From: Ptychodera flava | Taxonomy: Eukaryota > Hemichordata > Enteropneusta > Ptychoderidae | DNA length: 64,000 nucleotides | Direction of reading: 5' to 3' | NCBI RefSeq assembly: GCF_041260155.1 | Contig: NW_027248277.1 | Location: 6,879,910 to 6,943,909 of the forward strand | Shown: positions 49,750 through 61,620 of the stretch, piece by piece | Numbering within the stretch: the stretch's first letter is position 1 | Layout of the letters: each line of letters begins with the position of its first letter | Program-made: the position numbers and the translations under genes | Notes under the pieces: generated by a model | What the model was told of the DNA's origin: nothing | What the model saw: only the letters and a program-made list of their open reading frames with translations | Databases searched by the model: none

Positions 49750-51135
49750 GTTATAACACACCAGGATATACGACCTACAGCTTTAGAAAAAGTAAGACAT
49801 ATTCTCTTTGTACTTTGAAAAAAGAAATTAGCATGTTTCTTTTTCAAATTCTTACAATAGCAGAAATGTTTGCGATTTCAAATAAAGAGCAGTTGCGGTT
49901 CTGTCTGTTGCCTCTCCGTTAGGCGACTGATGCCGTATGCTGTGAGTTCGAACCCGATTGAAAACTAGCCGTATATTCTATTAATTGACGTTTTTCTTTA
50001 AAACTAAATGTGTTACAGATCATCAAACATGCCTAAAGTGAATAGTTGGAGGCAAGGGTATCATGTTGTTAATTTGACAATTTATATTTTGTCCATTTCT
50101 CTGTAAAAGTCGATTTCTCAGTTAACCGCAATACACAATGGAATGTTTGCGTTTCCGGGAAGCCATGCATGAAAAGTAGGAAACATCGAAAAACCATGCA
50201 CTTCAAAGTAAAAAAAAACCCAGAATGGCTAGATATATTTGACTTTGAAACTTTTTCTGAAAGCTTGAATTTAAATTATATGAAATTGCGCATTACCTTA
50301 TGATCCATCAAACGTAGTTACAGCCACCTTAATTAATACATGCCTTATTGCTTGCCTTGCAACCCAAAGAGAGCAAACTATAACAGTGAAACCATTGTTT
50401 GACAAAAATACATTGAACAAATCTCACCTAATTAAGTTACAACTACCTGGGAATTATTTTATATTATACTCGCTTAAGCATTTCTAAAGTGTATTTGTGT
50501 GACGTTATTGAGTCGCTGCTGAAAGGATCATAGAAAATTTTAGGGTTGAGTATTTCATTATTTAATATTGATGTGATTTCAAACTGTTGGATTTATTGCC
50601 AACAACTGTAGCATAAAACCTAGGATTAAGCATATGGATTGTAGGCTTCTACTGACTCACGCAGTCTAGTACAGCACCTTGGTGTTTTCTATGAAAGTTG
50701 ACCAGGAATCATAGTGCGTGAAAAGTTATCGCCATCCGCATAAAGTCTTGAGGTCAGTATTATTCCAACATCTTCCTTTATCATTCTTCTAGGTACTTTA
50801 CTTCTCTTTGATTTTCTTAAGTTTTCCATTCTCAAGTAAAATTTGATCGGTTTGTATTCTTCACGACGTGGGCAAGTATTATAATCGGTCTTAAGAATGT
50901 TCAGTAATTTGTGTTGTGGTGCCAAATATTTGTTAAAATTGAATAGACTATGACAGGCCTTTGAAGATTAAACTATGATATATAACAAGCAACTGCTCTT
51001 TATTTGAAATCGCAAACATTTCTGCTATTGTAAGAATTTGAAAAAGAAACATGCTAATTTCTGTTTTTTAAGCGCAAAGAGAATATGTCTTACTTTCTAT
51101 AAAGCTATAGGTCGTTTATCCTGGTGTGTTGTGAC
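49750..51135. mobile_element. TIR element with ~147 bp inverted repeats
   Basis: Left arm 49750-49896 (from ATAACACACCAGGATA to AATAAAGAGCAGTTGC) is inverted at 50989-51135 with few differences. The interior contains a tRNA-derived SINE-like head directly after the left arm and a minus-strand open frame at 50689-50925 (including FYLRMENLRKSKRSKVPRRM) of unknown nature. No transposase is recognised. The right arm ends about 190 bp before gene D exon 1. Confidence 0.75.
49893..49975 (+). repeat. tRNA-derived SINE-like fragment
   Basis: GTTGCGGTTCTGTCTGTTGC, then GATGCCGTATGCTGTG and the B-box GAGTTCGAACCCGATTG, related to the copy at 36163. The A box is partly lost at the junction with the inverted repeat. 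Confidence 0.5.
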
Positions 51136-51325
51136 GATATGTTACAATTTTACAAATAGTAAGCTTTGCCTATATTTACGTTAAAATCGTCCATTCTTCG
51201 GCGAGTTACCTTGAAAGACACAGATAGATCTTTTAGGCGCCAGATTGAAACAGTGGCATTAAAGTATTTTAACTTTTAACTTTCGACGTTTGAAAATTAC
51301 GCCCTCTTAAATTTCTTTTATCCAG

Positions 51326-51380
51326 ATGGAGTGGTTGACAACGCTTCTGCTTCTACTAGCATGCCATGATACTGCTTCTG
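51326..51380 (+). CDS. Gene D exon 1 (signal peptide)
   Basis: ATG directly follows a TTCTTTTATCCAG that could be an acceptor of a 5' UTR intron. It encodes MEWLTTLLLLLACHDTAS and ends in phase 1 at a GTACGT donor. The product has a classic Leu-rich signal core and an Ala-x-Ser cleavage region. Confidence 0.75.
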
Positions 51381-51698
51381 GTACGTACAGATTTTATCAT
51401 TTCAGACTCTTAAAGACGTAGAACGACATATTTCGGGTAACAAAAACCCAAATGTCAAGTCTATATTTCCCTAACACTGAAAGTTATTGATATTATTCAA
51501 ATAATTAAATTCAAATAATAAACCTTTCAAGATAGGAGTGACGTTGTTAATATCATATTGGTGTATTTTTTTGAAAAATTCAAGAATTGAACCTGCATAG
51601 GTATTCCCATACATTACATACATAACGAATTATTTAGGTAATATTGTGAATCATGTGTCAGTTTTGATGGCTCTTTCTTTACTTTTGTTTACTAACAG

Positions 51699-52122
51699 GT
51701 TTTAATGTACATTTCGAAATAGCCAACCCAAATCCTCGGGTCATCACTTACACTTTAAGCAAGCCAACAGAGTTAACCCTTGACGTAACGTTATTTACAC
51801 GAGGCTGTAATTACACGTTTGCAATGTACTTCCGTGGCAACGGTATGTCGACAGCTGTCATCGTCCGCCATGACTCACTCTTGTTTGGCGATGTCATATG
51901 GCAGTACCAGACAGTTAGAATAGAGGGCGCTGTGGTTTCTATGCAATTTGATCCCGGGCATTGCTGGGACTACAGTTACCACGATCTATGTCTACGAGTC
52001 CTGTTAGAGGGTGGCACGGGCTGTAACTGTGACCCTGACTGACCATTGTTACGACCACAGCGATGAATATTGCATACCCTTAGATTGTGCCAATGCAGGC
52101 GAGACAGACTGCACGGAACCAG
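51699..52122 (+). CDS. Gene D exon 2, Cys-rich module (one frameshift)
   Basis: The exon follows ACTAACAG and encodes FNVHFEIANPNPRVITYTLS, RGCNYTFAMYFRGNGMST and FDPGHCWDYSYHDLCLRVLL, then GCNC. Compared with gene B the shared core is C-x-Y-x-F-x-x-x-x-Y-F-R-G-N, P-x-x-C-x-x-Y-x-x-L-C. A TGA at 52040 interrupts the frame at CDPD. Dropping one T there restores DHCYDHSDEYCIPLDC and the phase 1 donor GTAATA. The exon is 424 bp, one more than a 1-1 exon should be, which fits a single-base insertion. NYT is a potential N-glycosylation site. Confidence 0.75.
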
Positions 52123-52300
52123 GTAATAGAAGTTATTCACCTGAGAGCAATTTTACGCCTTACAATCCAAATATGACAGAAAACTAACTTCTTTTGATAT
52201 CGACCGGTCTGTTATCCTCCATTTAAATATGTTTCCTAAAATACTATGTTTCTTTACTCTTTTTTACATGCGTCCCCGGCCATGTACATTATAAATGCAG

Positions 52301-52318
52301 ATGACACAACACATCCCG
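52301..52318 (+). CDS. Gene D exon 3 (18 bp microexon)
   Basis: Lies between ATAAATGCAG and GTAGGT. Phase 1-1, it encodes D-D-T-T-H-P, a short polar linker. It corresponds in position to the 72 bp Thr/Asn-rich linker exon of gene E (59950). Confidence 0.5.
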
Positions 52319-52587
52319 GTAGGTAATTCTATACAGGATCAACATTTTTGGGAACGGTAATCCCCATTGATATGACAGTAGAATTGATATACCTACAAAT
52401 TAAGCAGCAGAGTTTTCACAAACATATTATAATCTAAAAGACGTTTTCGTTGTGAATTCTTTGTCCACAGTATTTTTTAGTATGGTAAACCTTTGGTAAA
52501 ATATTATTGTAACAATTCTGGTAACCATAGCACTTAATCCACTGAAGATATTAGTTGGTAACGTCTCTAATAAATGTTTTCTTTCAG

Positions 52588-52724
52588 AATCAGGAGTATC
52601 AAGAACGACTGCAGCGTCCTTTTTGATGGTAATAATATTGATTTATGGGTTCGTTAATGCCGATTCCTGGCTTAATATATCAATCCTAGTGATGCCGATT
52701 TCTAACACGGAAAACGACCAATAG
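52588..52724 (+). CDS. Gene D exon 4 (hydrophobic C-terminus)
   Basis: The exon follows TTTTCTTTCAG and encodes ESGVSRTTAASFLMVIILIY then GFVNADSWLNIS and more to TAG at 52722. A Ser/Thr/Ala stretch followed by a hydrophobic segment fits a GPI-attachment signal or a short membrane anchor. The 20 or so residues after it are longer than usual for GPI. Gene D would be about 210 residues if the exon 2 frame is intact. Confidence 0.6.
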
Positions 52725-52989
52725 GAATTTTAATTTTTTCAAATGATGATATTTTGTAAAGTGAGTGCCTGTAAAGTAGAATTTATTTAATTGAAAAACT
52801 TTCTGTACCTTCTCTTTCCATTAATAATTTTTATTATATTATTTGCTTCCGTTTACTGCTGAATTTTAAACATATATTTGTAGAATAAGTGTTATTATAT
52901 AGCTTATTTTCCCTTTGCAGTAGCTATTGGCTGTAATATCAGATGTGGATTATAGGGATGTTTTACTCTCTCTAAAATGACATTTGTTC

Positions 52990-53663
52990 ATATGCAAAAT
53001 ACTAAGATCAACTTTGCAATGCAGCATGTACGTGTATAATTTCAAATGCCATCGATATCAACTAAATTATCGTCTGAATCAAAGTTTCCCACTGAGCAAT
53101 ATTCTTTACTTTATTGTAATTCAAATGGACCGTGTTCGAGGATGTGAGTGAAACTGTCCTGGACGAGGCCTGGTCAAATTTAATCATAATTGCTACGACC
53201 CGCGGGCGTTTCCCCAATACACGCCTCATTTAATCAACAATTACATCTCAGAAACGATTCCTCCTGTTTCCAAAATTAATACCCTGTATTTTTCTGCCTG
53301 AAGCAGATAAATGCGTAAATGTACTTGCTTTGTAGCGTACATATAAGGAAAATGTGCTATAGGTTAAATTTATTTTCCCTTAATGATCGCTCGATTTGAG
53401 AAGGTTGAAATTTGCGTCTGTGAATTTTTCAGTTATGAATGTAGTTACCCTATCGAATTCAAGAATATACAATACAATGTTAATAGTCTTTTTCTGTTTC
53501 ATATTTCCCCTGCCTATGTCTTTCTGTATTTTTTTAATCGTGTGTGTTTGAAGTAATATACGAAATAAATTGTAGATTGCTCAACTCATATCATGTCATG
53601 ACTTTTGCATACCCTCTCCGCTCTTAATCTATCTGCCATTGTCTTTATTTCCCTCCTCTCTCT

Positions 53664-53703
<40 letters not shown>

Positions 53704-55240
53704 ATCTATCGGCAGCTTTTCAGAGGCCAAGTATGCTTGTTTAAACGGAAGGAATGCCATTCCAATTATACCCATCTACGGCACAACAATCATTCAACGC
53801 TTCTCGATGTAAGGACGCGCATTTGATAAAGGTATCCGACTGACAAATGCTTCAGTCTAAACGAATAACACAGTTACAGCTTTGTGAGATACACATTCAC
53901 GATAGAAAACCTTAATTCAATGCGCTTAATTTATTCCTGGAAGTACAATTGTAGGTCTTGACAGCTTATACGTGCTTATTTCAAAAGAAGTTCAACATTC
54001 TTGGCTCCTGGTTTGTCGAACAATACAACTGTTTTTATGGTAATTATGTGATTTATAATATGTATATGGAAGACGACTTTAGGCCTACTGAATTTTAGCA
54101 GATTTAGGTCAGCATTAGCTCGACAGAAGGGAAGCGTTTGGCAAGCAACGGTTACTGTATGCCATGTTCGATCAGTTTCTGGAATTTCTAGAACCTGATC
54201 TTACTATATAAACCAAAGGAGTACTGCTACTTATTTGGCTTTTTGCAGAGTAGCAGTGATTTTTTTTCGTGAAGGCACGCTAAAGCCCCTATACAACCTT
54301 ACTTATTTACATCGCATTGTTGCTAGGACACTGATATACAGTGATTATCAATTCAGACAACGTTTGTCCCCGATATGTTTCATCCTCTACGAGCACCACA
54401 ACATAACTAATTAATGTTCCAAACAGGCTTTTACAGCTTTTTGTTATTGACTTGCAATATAACAAGTAAGGAATTCCTCAAACTATCAGTAGTACTAGAT
54501 TGCCAATCATAACTTCATAGAATAGAAATAAATAGACAACAAATGAATGTGTTAATATTATAAATGCTAAAAGCAGCTTAAGGTAATATTACAAACTACT
54601 TTATAACTTTCGGTGATGTTTGTGTCGACCTTTAAGTCTCACTTTGAGAATACCAGGAAGCAATAACAAAAACAAGGGACAACAAAAAAGTTGCATTAGC
54701 AGAGTTCGCTGACATATTGTGACAGAAAAGACACATTATAGATTCACTTCGAAACTTGTAGAAAACTTCACCTGCAATATTTTACTGATTGAACTGTGGC
54801 ACAGATTTTGTCTATCCAGGATAGTATGTCTCATTTCAGTTTTTAAGACTCAGTGTCGTCTGTGAAGAAAATGGATAGAATTTACAAGCACAAGTGAGCT
54901 AAAACTTATAATTTGACAATTTTTTTTTCGTAAAAAAGAGGCACTTCGCGCATTGTTGCATGACGCATTAAAGAAGATTTATTACGCTCGTTCTCGATTA
55001 CTCGAGTGTTAAATTTTATCAAACACGTTACAAGAGTCTCAAGAAAAGTTGCATTTTTCTCTGTATCATACATCACGTAGCTATTCTGTCAGTATAAGTC
55101 AAGTTTCATAAACACTTATCAAAACCGCTGACGAGATATAATAAGTAACCAAAGCAAATACTATTCATTAAACACAAAAGTTGACGAAAGAAGAAATAAT
55201 GCAGTGATTGAGCTAATAAAGACAACTTTACCGTCTATAA
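52990..55240 (+). repeat. ~2.2 kb tandem duplication, unit 1
   Basis: Aligns with 55250-57380, for example CCTCATTTAATCAACAAT, GGAATTCCTCAAA and AGTAGTACTAGATTGCC. It contains a (CT)n run at 53656-53701 absent from unit 2. No gene is supported inside. Confidence 0.7.
53656..53701. repeat. (CT)n microsatellite
   Basis: CT dinucleotides with one TTCT interruption. Confidence 0.9.
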
Positions 55241-55249
55241 CATGATTTT

Positions 55250-57380
55250 TTATATACAAAATACGAATATCGACTTTCCAAAAGCAGAATGTTTAATGGA
55301 AAATGTCACTAATGACAACTGCATAGTGCGAATTAAATTTAATTTATTAGTTGGCACTAATGCCTGTAATTTAAAAGAATCGGGTTCGAGGCAGTGAGTG
55401 GGAATGTTCTAGGAGGGGTTACCCCATTGTTAACCATAATTGGCTTCGACCTTCGCTCCCCTGTCTTCCCGAAACACATTGTCTCTCTGTATAAGTATGG
55501 TATTAGACTAAGTATAGGCCTCATTTAATCAACAATATATCTCGGAGACTGTGTTCTGTTTCCATAGTCATTACTCTGTATTTCTGCTTTACTCAGAAGA
55601 ATAAGAATATGGACTAGCTTTCAGCGTACAAAATACGAAAAAGTTCTGAAAGTTACAGTTATTGTTCTTTAAACGTTTATGATCATTCAATTTAAAAGAA
55701 AGTTGACTTTCGTTTATCAATTTTCTGTCATAAATTTTGAGACCCGTATTAAAAATTTATGCAACGTAATGATTTGTTTCTGCTTCATGTTCTACCGTTT
55801 TTCCCTGATTTTTCGTTATTTTTAAGTTTCACTTATTTGAAATTATATCCAAAACCAATTGCAGATTACCCAACTTATATCATAATGTATTTTACATCAG
55901 GCAAATCTCTCCGCCCCTCATTTGGTTGTTATCCCTGTAGCACTAAACATTACACACATTTTCTCGGTATATAGTCAAGCTTTGAAAATAAGTGCTTTAG
56001 CAGAGACAGTTCCAGCTTTCCGATGTATACATTCACAATAGAACACACTTAAATCAATGCACTTAACTTGTCTTTATAGACTCCTTCAAGTACATCTGTA
56101 TATTTAAGTCGAACAAATTAAAAACGTTTTAATAACGATTATATGTTGTACAAAACCACCATGTGCATGAAAGACGGCGTGCGGAAATTGGGCCGAGTGA
56201 ACTTCAAGCAGGGTTTGATTAGCCGGAGCTCGAAACAGAGCCGAGTGAACTTTAAGCAGGGTTTGATTAGCCGGAGCTCGAAACAGAGGCAGAAATTAGA
56301 CAATAAACGGTATAGCGTGCACTATCGCTGGTTTGGCTTTAACCTGATATTATTTAGAAATTCAAGGAGAACTGCTACGTCTTCAGCTTCGTGCACACGC
56401 AAGGTTGATTTGTTTTGTGAACGCATGCTAAAACCATTATTCTACCTTGCTTTTTACATTAAAATGTTACTGGGAGACCCTGTTAAGCAGTGATTAATAG
56501 CTCAAGCACAAAGGTTGTAAGGTTCATACAACTTTTGTGTTACTGGCTCGCAATATAACGAACGAGTGAGGAATTCCTCAAAGTCTTAGTAGTACTAGAT
56601 TGCCCATTATGCCGATGTATAAGTGACTTTACAACAAATGAATATGTTGATATTATAAACGCTGAAAGGAAAACCCACTTTACAACTTTTAGTGATTTCT
56701 ATGCAGATTCCAAAGCCTTACTCCTAAATACCAGAAAAAGAATCTTTAAAAGTATATTAGCAGCGACTGCTCACATGTTTTGACCTAAAGACACACCACA
56801 GAGTCACTTTGAAATTGGTAGAAAGTTGTACCTTCAATGTTTTACTGATTAACCTGTAGGAACGCTTTTGTTCACACAGAATAGTATGTCGTAGGTTCAA
56901 CGAAGAACAATAGGTTCTGTAGGATTAAATTAAAAGCACTTTTGCTAAAACGTGTATTTTGAAGCTTCGTCATGACAAAAGAGGCACTACGCGCATAGTT
57001 ACATTAGGTATTAAAGAACGGTTTCGAGGCTGTTTCTCGATGAGTCTACTGTCAATTGGTAATCCAACATGTCACTTGTGTCTTAAAAAGTGGGATTTTC
57101 GTGTGTCACAAAAACCGTCGGATCACGTGGGATTTCTTCGATTAATCAAGAAAAACGCCAACATGGTATGATGAGTCAGTGAAGCAATGACTATTCGTTC
57201 GTCGAAAGTACAAATAATACATGACAAAGCTAATAAAGACAAATTAGAAAATATCCGTCGAAAATCGATTCTGAAGCAAGTGCTTGCACGTAAAGAATGT
57301 TCTCCGCAACTCATGTACAGAGCTTTACTTTTGAATTCTTGTCACTGTGAGCAGCAGTTATTTTACTGTCTATAACATGA
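55250..57380 (+). repeat. ~2.1 kb tandem duplication, unit 2
   Basis: Second unit of the duplication between genes D and E. It differs from unit 1 by an extra segment of about 190 bp near 56155-56345 that has a coding-like composition. Confidence 0.7.
56193..56288 (+). repeat. 48 bp perfect-frame tandem duplication
   Basis: The segment from GCCGAGTGAACTTCAAGCAG through AGCTCGAAACAGA occurs twice in a row with one C/T difference. Being 48 bp, it keeps the frame of the open reading frame 56143-56493, whose product repeats RVNFKQGLISRSSKQ. No homolog is recognised. Confidence 0.85.
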
Positions 57381-57974
57381 AGTCCTTATTAAGTCAACGA
57401 TTTAAACAACTACATTGTTTTATAACCTTGCAGATAATCGCTTTTTGTACGAAAGCTTGTAAAATATCTACATTTTCCAGTATCAAATACTTAAGTTATG
57501 CCAAATAAAGGGCCGCATTTCACTCTTTTGGTATGCCTCAAACATCAAAAGAAAGTAAACCTCCGATGATTAAAGTCCCTTTTCATTATTCTTTCGTAAA
57601 TATTTAAAAGCGTGATAAGTAACTGGGATCATGATACTTTAACACGTCTTTTGATCGGAGATTTATTTCATTAATGGTAATACTGATTAAAAGTGTAACG
57701 AAGTCGGTGAGTAGCATAGTTCAAACTCCATGGTATTAAACATGTACAATTGATGACTTTGTGTATCGATTCAGTTTAGAGGACCATGCCGACTGTTGAC
57801 AAATGAATAAATTGAATAACTGGTTAAATTGAACAAAGTTAGAGCACGACTGTGTCGATAAAACTGGACTCTTTAATATTATTACTAGTTGTTTTGATCG
57901 CAATTTTTATGGTCAATATTGTACCCTTGTCTACTGCCATGGAAACAAGGCCGGATGTTTCACCACTCAACCCA
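57381..57974. other. 5' flank of gene E
   Basis: No coding frame or repeat is recognised. Confidence 0.4.
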
Positions 57975-57983
57975 TTTAAATAG
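57975..57983 (+). promoter_or_regulatory. TATA-like element upstream of gene E
   Basis: TTTAAATAG lies about 100 bp before the gene E start codon. A transcript start about 30 bp downstream would give a 5' UTR of about 70 nt. Confidence 0.3.
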
Positions 57984-58076
57984 CCCAAAACGTACCCTTG
58001 CTTATTAGTTTATCGACAAACAAGACTGTGTGCGTCTTTTATTGTAGCACATAGTGGCCATAGAAAACTAGGGAAG

Positions 58077-58084
58077 ATGACACG
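58077..58084 (+). CDS. Gene E exon 1 (start codon exon)
   Basis: ATGACACG followed by GTATGT encodes M-T and two bases of Arg, completed by the first base of 58976. The tiny phase-2 first exon matches the layout of genes A and B. Confidence 0.6.
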
Positions 58085-58975
58085 GTATGTATATCATACA
58101 TAATTATACGTTAAGTAGGTTTCTGAAATCATGATTCTATTTCATCTTTGTTCTGTTTGTTCTTGAGTTTATCAGTAGTAATAAGACTATTTTCAAAAGT
58201 TTAGGATTCGTTGAAGGTTGCCGAAAGCTCACTGATTGGTTGAATTCTATAGTCTATTGGCCTGTGATGTTCTTTAATGGTGGTTCCCAAGTTTTTTGCC
58301 AATCACCGTTCAATCGCAAGTATAGAGCCTTGATTTGAATATGAGCTTACATTAAACAACAAATAATAATATTTCTTTCAGTTGGGATGTTAGATAATGT
58401 TTTTGTCCTAAAGTAGATGTTTTTATGCCAAGTTCCGTGTGCCTTGTCCTTAATTTCCTCTCTCAGTTATTTTCACACTCCTACGATGTTATGCAAGGTA
58501 TGACATCAGAATATTTGTATAATTTACATCAATGCAAAATTCGAAACTTATCTGTTTGAGTAATTTCTAAGATGTATTTTTTGGCATTGTTTTTCCAGGT
58601 GTTACCATTAAGGCTGTATCTACGACGATTATTCCATATTTTGCAGTGCGTTGCATATCCTTCAAAGAATTACACAACCAGCCGGCTGTTTTGAAGTATA
58701 TTCAAATCATAGCTGTTTTCAAAAAGAAATCGATGGGAAAGTAACAAAATATATTAATTTGGTTTGCTCCCATTACCGATTATTACCAAATTAATTTTGT
58801 TTGTTTTAAAATACCTATTTCATATTTATTTTATTGTTGTGATTAGTTATTAAAAATTAATTGTATGAATCTATACAATGCTATTACACAAACCATTAAT
58901 GTAGAGTCAAGGAAGTTTCGTTCTGTGAATCTAGAGATATCATACTAATGTAGATTTTTGTTTTTCTCTTTGCAG

Positions 58976-59031
58976 TTTCCATGCAAAGTTGATCGTCTTA
59001 CTTTTCATTGTTTCACACTTCAGTTATTCAG
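58976..59031 (+). CDS. Gene E exon 2 (signal peptide)
   Basis: This 56 bp exon lies between TTTCTCTTTGCAG and GTAAAA. It encodes FHAKLIVLLFIVSHFSYS, the hydrophobic core of a secretory signal. Phases are 2 in, 1 out, the same size and phases as in genes A and B. Confidence 0.75.
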
Positions 59032-59152
59032 GTAAAAATTCTCGTTTTCTTAATAAATCTTACCAACGACAAATCTCAGTACATTACAGTTACTTTTTAT
59101 TACCATCTCTATCTTGTGTAAAGCTGCAATTTTTCTTTCTTGATAATTACAG

Positions 59153-59527
59153 ATGCAGTGTATGATTTTCAAATTATCAGTCCACACCCGCCGAACATTA
59201 CATACTCTCCAAATAGGCCTACAGAGATAACATTTCAAGTGACGACACACGGCTGCTGCTGCCATCACTATGGATTGGCGTTGCTCGTGTACTTCAGGGG
59301 TGATTACAACTATTCCTTGCCAGTCGTAACGAGAGATATATCGCCGTGGCCCACAATGGATTGTACAGAACAGACTGTGACAGCATCCACTACTTTGCAG
59401 CCAGATGCAGAAGAATGTGGTAGCTATCGTGAGTTGTGCGTGCAGGAATTTGACGGGGACTGCTGCTGCTGTGATTGGAGATGCGAACCCTTACATGGAG
59501 TCAGGACAGGTCAAATAGACTGCACGG
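59153..59527 (+). CDS. Gene E exon 3, diverged Cys-rich module
   Basis: An intact 375 bp phase 1-1 exon. It encodes AVYDFQIISPHPPNITYSPN then RPTEITFQVTTHGCCCHH, LALLVYFRGDYN, a central TMDCTEQTV, LQPDAEECGSYRELCVQEF and GDCCCCDWRCEPL ending IDCTG. The module core (VYFRGD, QPDxxxC, YxxLCV) is kept while Cys are expanded into CCC and CCCC clusters. The donor is GTTAGC, weaker than in its paralogs, but a downstream stop in the same frame (GGTTAG) would otherwise end the protein there, so a short secreted form is possible. NIT is a potential N-glycosylation site. Confidence 0.8.
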
Positions 59528-59949
59528 GTTAGCATACATTTTTCATATGGTCGTATGGGTCTCGAAAATGAAATCTATGAATTAAAAATGAAATTTCAAT
59601 TTTCAAACAATTGAAATGGTAAAGTTTTTCTTTCTCCAAGGACTTTAAAATGAGCTCTCATCAGCAGCAGATCAGAAAAAGTAGGGGAAAGTTTGAGTGT
59701 CCAAATATCTGTCCCCAAGGCGCATTCTACCTTCATTCTACCGATCGATTTGCTTCCATTGTGATCGGTACAAAATGAAGATTCTTGAGCAAATACGTTT
59801 CGTTTTCCTGAAGAATCATTACTCTTCATTATTATGAATTATCATTTGGTAATGCAAATTCTCATCCAAAATTAAATTATGCCTTCATTACCCAATACTT
59901 CACTGAACAAAAAGTTCTAACCCGAATAACTATTTTAATTTCCTTTCAG

Positions 59950-60021
59950 ATCAAAATTCAGTCACAACATTAGATGCTAATACCGCAAAATCAACAAACA
60001 ACGCTGCCCCCTTCACACAAA
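59950..60021 (+). CDS. Gene E exon 4 (Thr/Asn-rich linker)
   Basis: Lies between TTTCCTTTCAG and a consensus GTAAGT. Phase 1-1, it encodes DQNSVTTLDANTAKSTNNAA then PFTQ. It is rich in Thr, Ser and Asn as expected of a glycosylated stalk. Confidence 0.6.
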
Positions 60022-60347
60022 GTAAGTGTACAACAAATCCAGGCGTTCGTTCTTGTAAATGATCGGTCGCCATATACAATTCATTGATAAAAATATCATG
60101 AGAAAAGTACTTCGTAGTGGAAGATGTAACAATGAATAATGTTGCCAGAGCAAACGTTAATGTAATACTGCTTTTCGCTGATATAGAATGAAAATCACCA
60201 AGTTAAAAATAATGTAGAAATACCACCATTTCTTGGCAAAACATACACACTGTAAGTCTGAATGGACACAGGAGATTTAATATAAGAAAATCAAATTCTT
60301 ACACAATCTATTCGGATGATTGATGTTGTGTTTATTTCTAACTTCAG

Positions 60348-60451
60348 ATTCCGGTGCACGTGACTGTAAAGGTGGTACCATGGCAACAACGGTGTACCTT
60401 ATCTTACTTTGGTTCATCAAGACGGGGAGCGGTCAGATGATGGTTCCATAG
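60348..60451 (+). CDS. Gene E exon 5 (hydrophobic C-terminus)
   Basis: The exon follows TTCTAACTTCAG and encodes NSGARDCKGGTMATTVYLIL then LWFIKTGSGQMMVP to TAG at 60449. A small-residue region (SGARDCKGG) before a hydrophobic segment suggests a GPI-attachment signal or a weak membrane anchor. With exons 1-4 the precursor is 204 residues. Confidence 0.6.
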
Positions 60452-61490
60452 AGTTGACTACGTCAGAAACCAACAATTGAAATTGTTGTACCTGCGGTGC
60501 ATGTAATGCTTAGTCCTTTCGAGTTTCAGTTTAGAAAACGTAATAACAATTTATTTGTGAATGGTACTTAGTAACAAAATTTGATTCTGTAATGTAGACT
60601 GTGTGCTTCGGACTGCTTAATTTCTTGCAAGCTATAGAATAGATATTCAAAACGTTTGACCAAAAAACAGATATGAATGAACGAAATCTTCGAATAATAT
60701 TGTGTGCGAATAGAAAATTAAGTGTATAGTAACTGTCATTGATGAGTGACGTTTCACAATGTGTACAATTCATTTTTCGATGATGCGTTCTGCTAATGAT
60801 GTAAGAAAACGCGAGATATTTTAAAATATTTTTTCAATTAATGTTTATGTCATTTAAATTCAAATTTTGTCGATAAAATTCAAGTCGCTGACACTTACTA
60901 AGTTTAACGACTCAGTCTGGTGATTAAGAAAACAACATTCAAGGAATAAAACGTTGTCTATCATATCTCCGTTTTGTGTTTGAAACATTTCATTTAAATT
61001 TGATTTGATTTGATGACCATTTACATGCTGTCGTTGCATGAGTTCAGTGTACAAAATTATCTTAGCGACATGCGACCAACTTGTCTTGAGAATGCGTATG
61101 CAATGGTATAAGCTATGTTGCAAGTGCTGCAAGTGGCCGACTTCTCCTGGCGCTTGGTCGACGCGGGCGCTTGCGGGCCGACCTCTCTGGTTACCGAACT
61201 ACAAAATAAGCAGGTCAGAGTACGGGTGCAGACGACAGCGTTGTCACGATTTTAGATAATGTTGTACGTCGTTTGTGACAGACTCAAAACGGCCGAATTC
61301 TCCAAATAACTGGTGAACATAGGACACTTGGAACATATGTCCATTTATATTTCTGCTGGACATCTCGTCCGTAGCAGAAGTTGAAGTATCGGCAGTAGTT
61401 CGCGTTAGTGACACGGAATGCTAGATGGCCACCAAGTAGGATAGTCGCTGATACAGTTAAACATTCAATGTTTCCAGTGAGAATTGAACG
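60452..61490. other. 3' flank of gene E, no supported gene
   Basis: AT-rich until about 61130, then a GC-richer stretch to about 61300. Open frames there (61038-61259 plus, 61284-61547 minus) have no recognised domain. Confidence 0.4.
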
Positions 61491-61613
61491 CATTTTGTGG
61501 TCATGTGAGAAAAAGAATCTCACACCCCAAGGACCTGGGATCAGCATAACAGCATAAATCTCATCCCAGGTGCTTGGGGTGTGAGATTCTTTTTCTTACA
61601 TGACCACAAAATG
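61491..61613. repeat. Near-perfect hairpin, 51 bp arms
   Basis: 61491-61541 (CATTTTGTGGTCATGTGAGA and on) is the inverse complement of 61563-61613 with very few mismatches, around a 21 nt loop. The RNA or single strand would form a stable stem. Confidence 0.95.
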
Positions 61614-61620
61614 GGTTAAT

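Noticed and set aside
50689..50925. Minus-strand open frame inside the 49750 element as a gene
   Set aside because: Basic, somewhat protein-like composition, but no ATG start, no domain and no splice context; left only as a note in the element.
61038..61547. GC-richer stretch with open frames on both strands
   Set aside because: No recognisable domain, and the frames end inside or beside the palindrome; likely mobile-element sequence.
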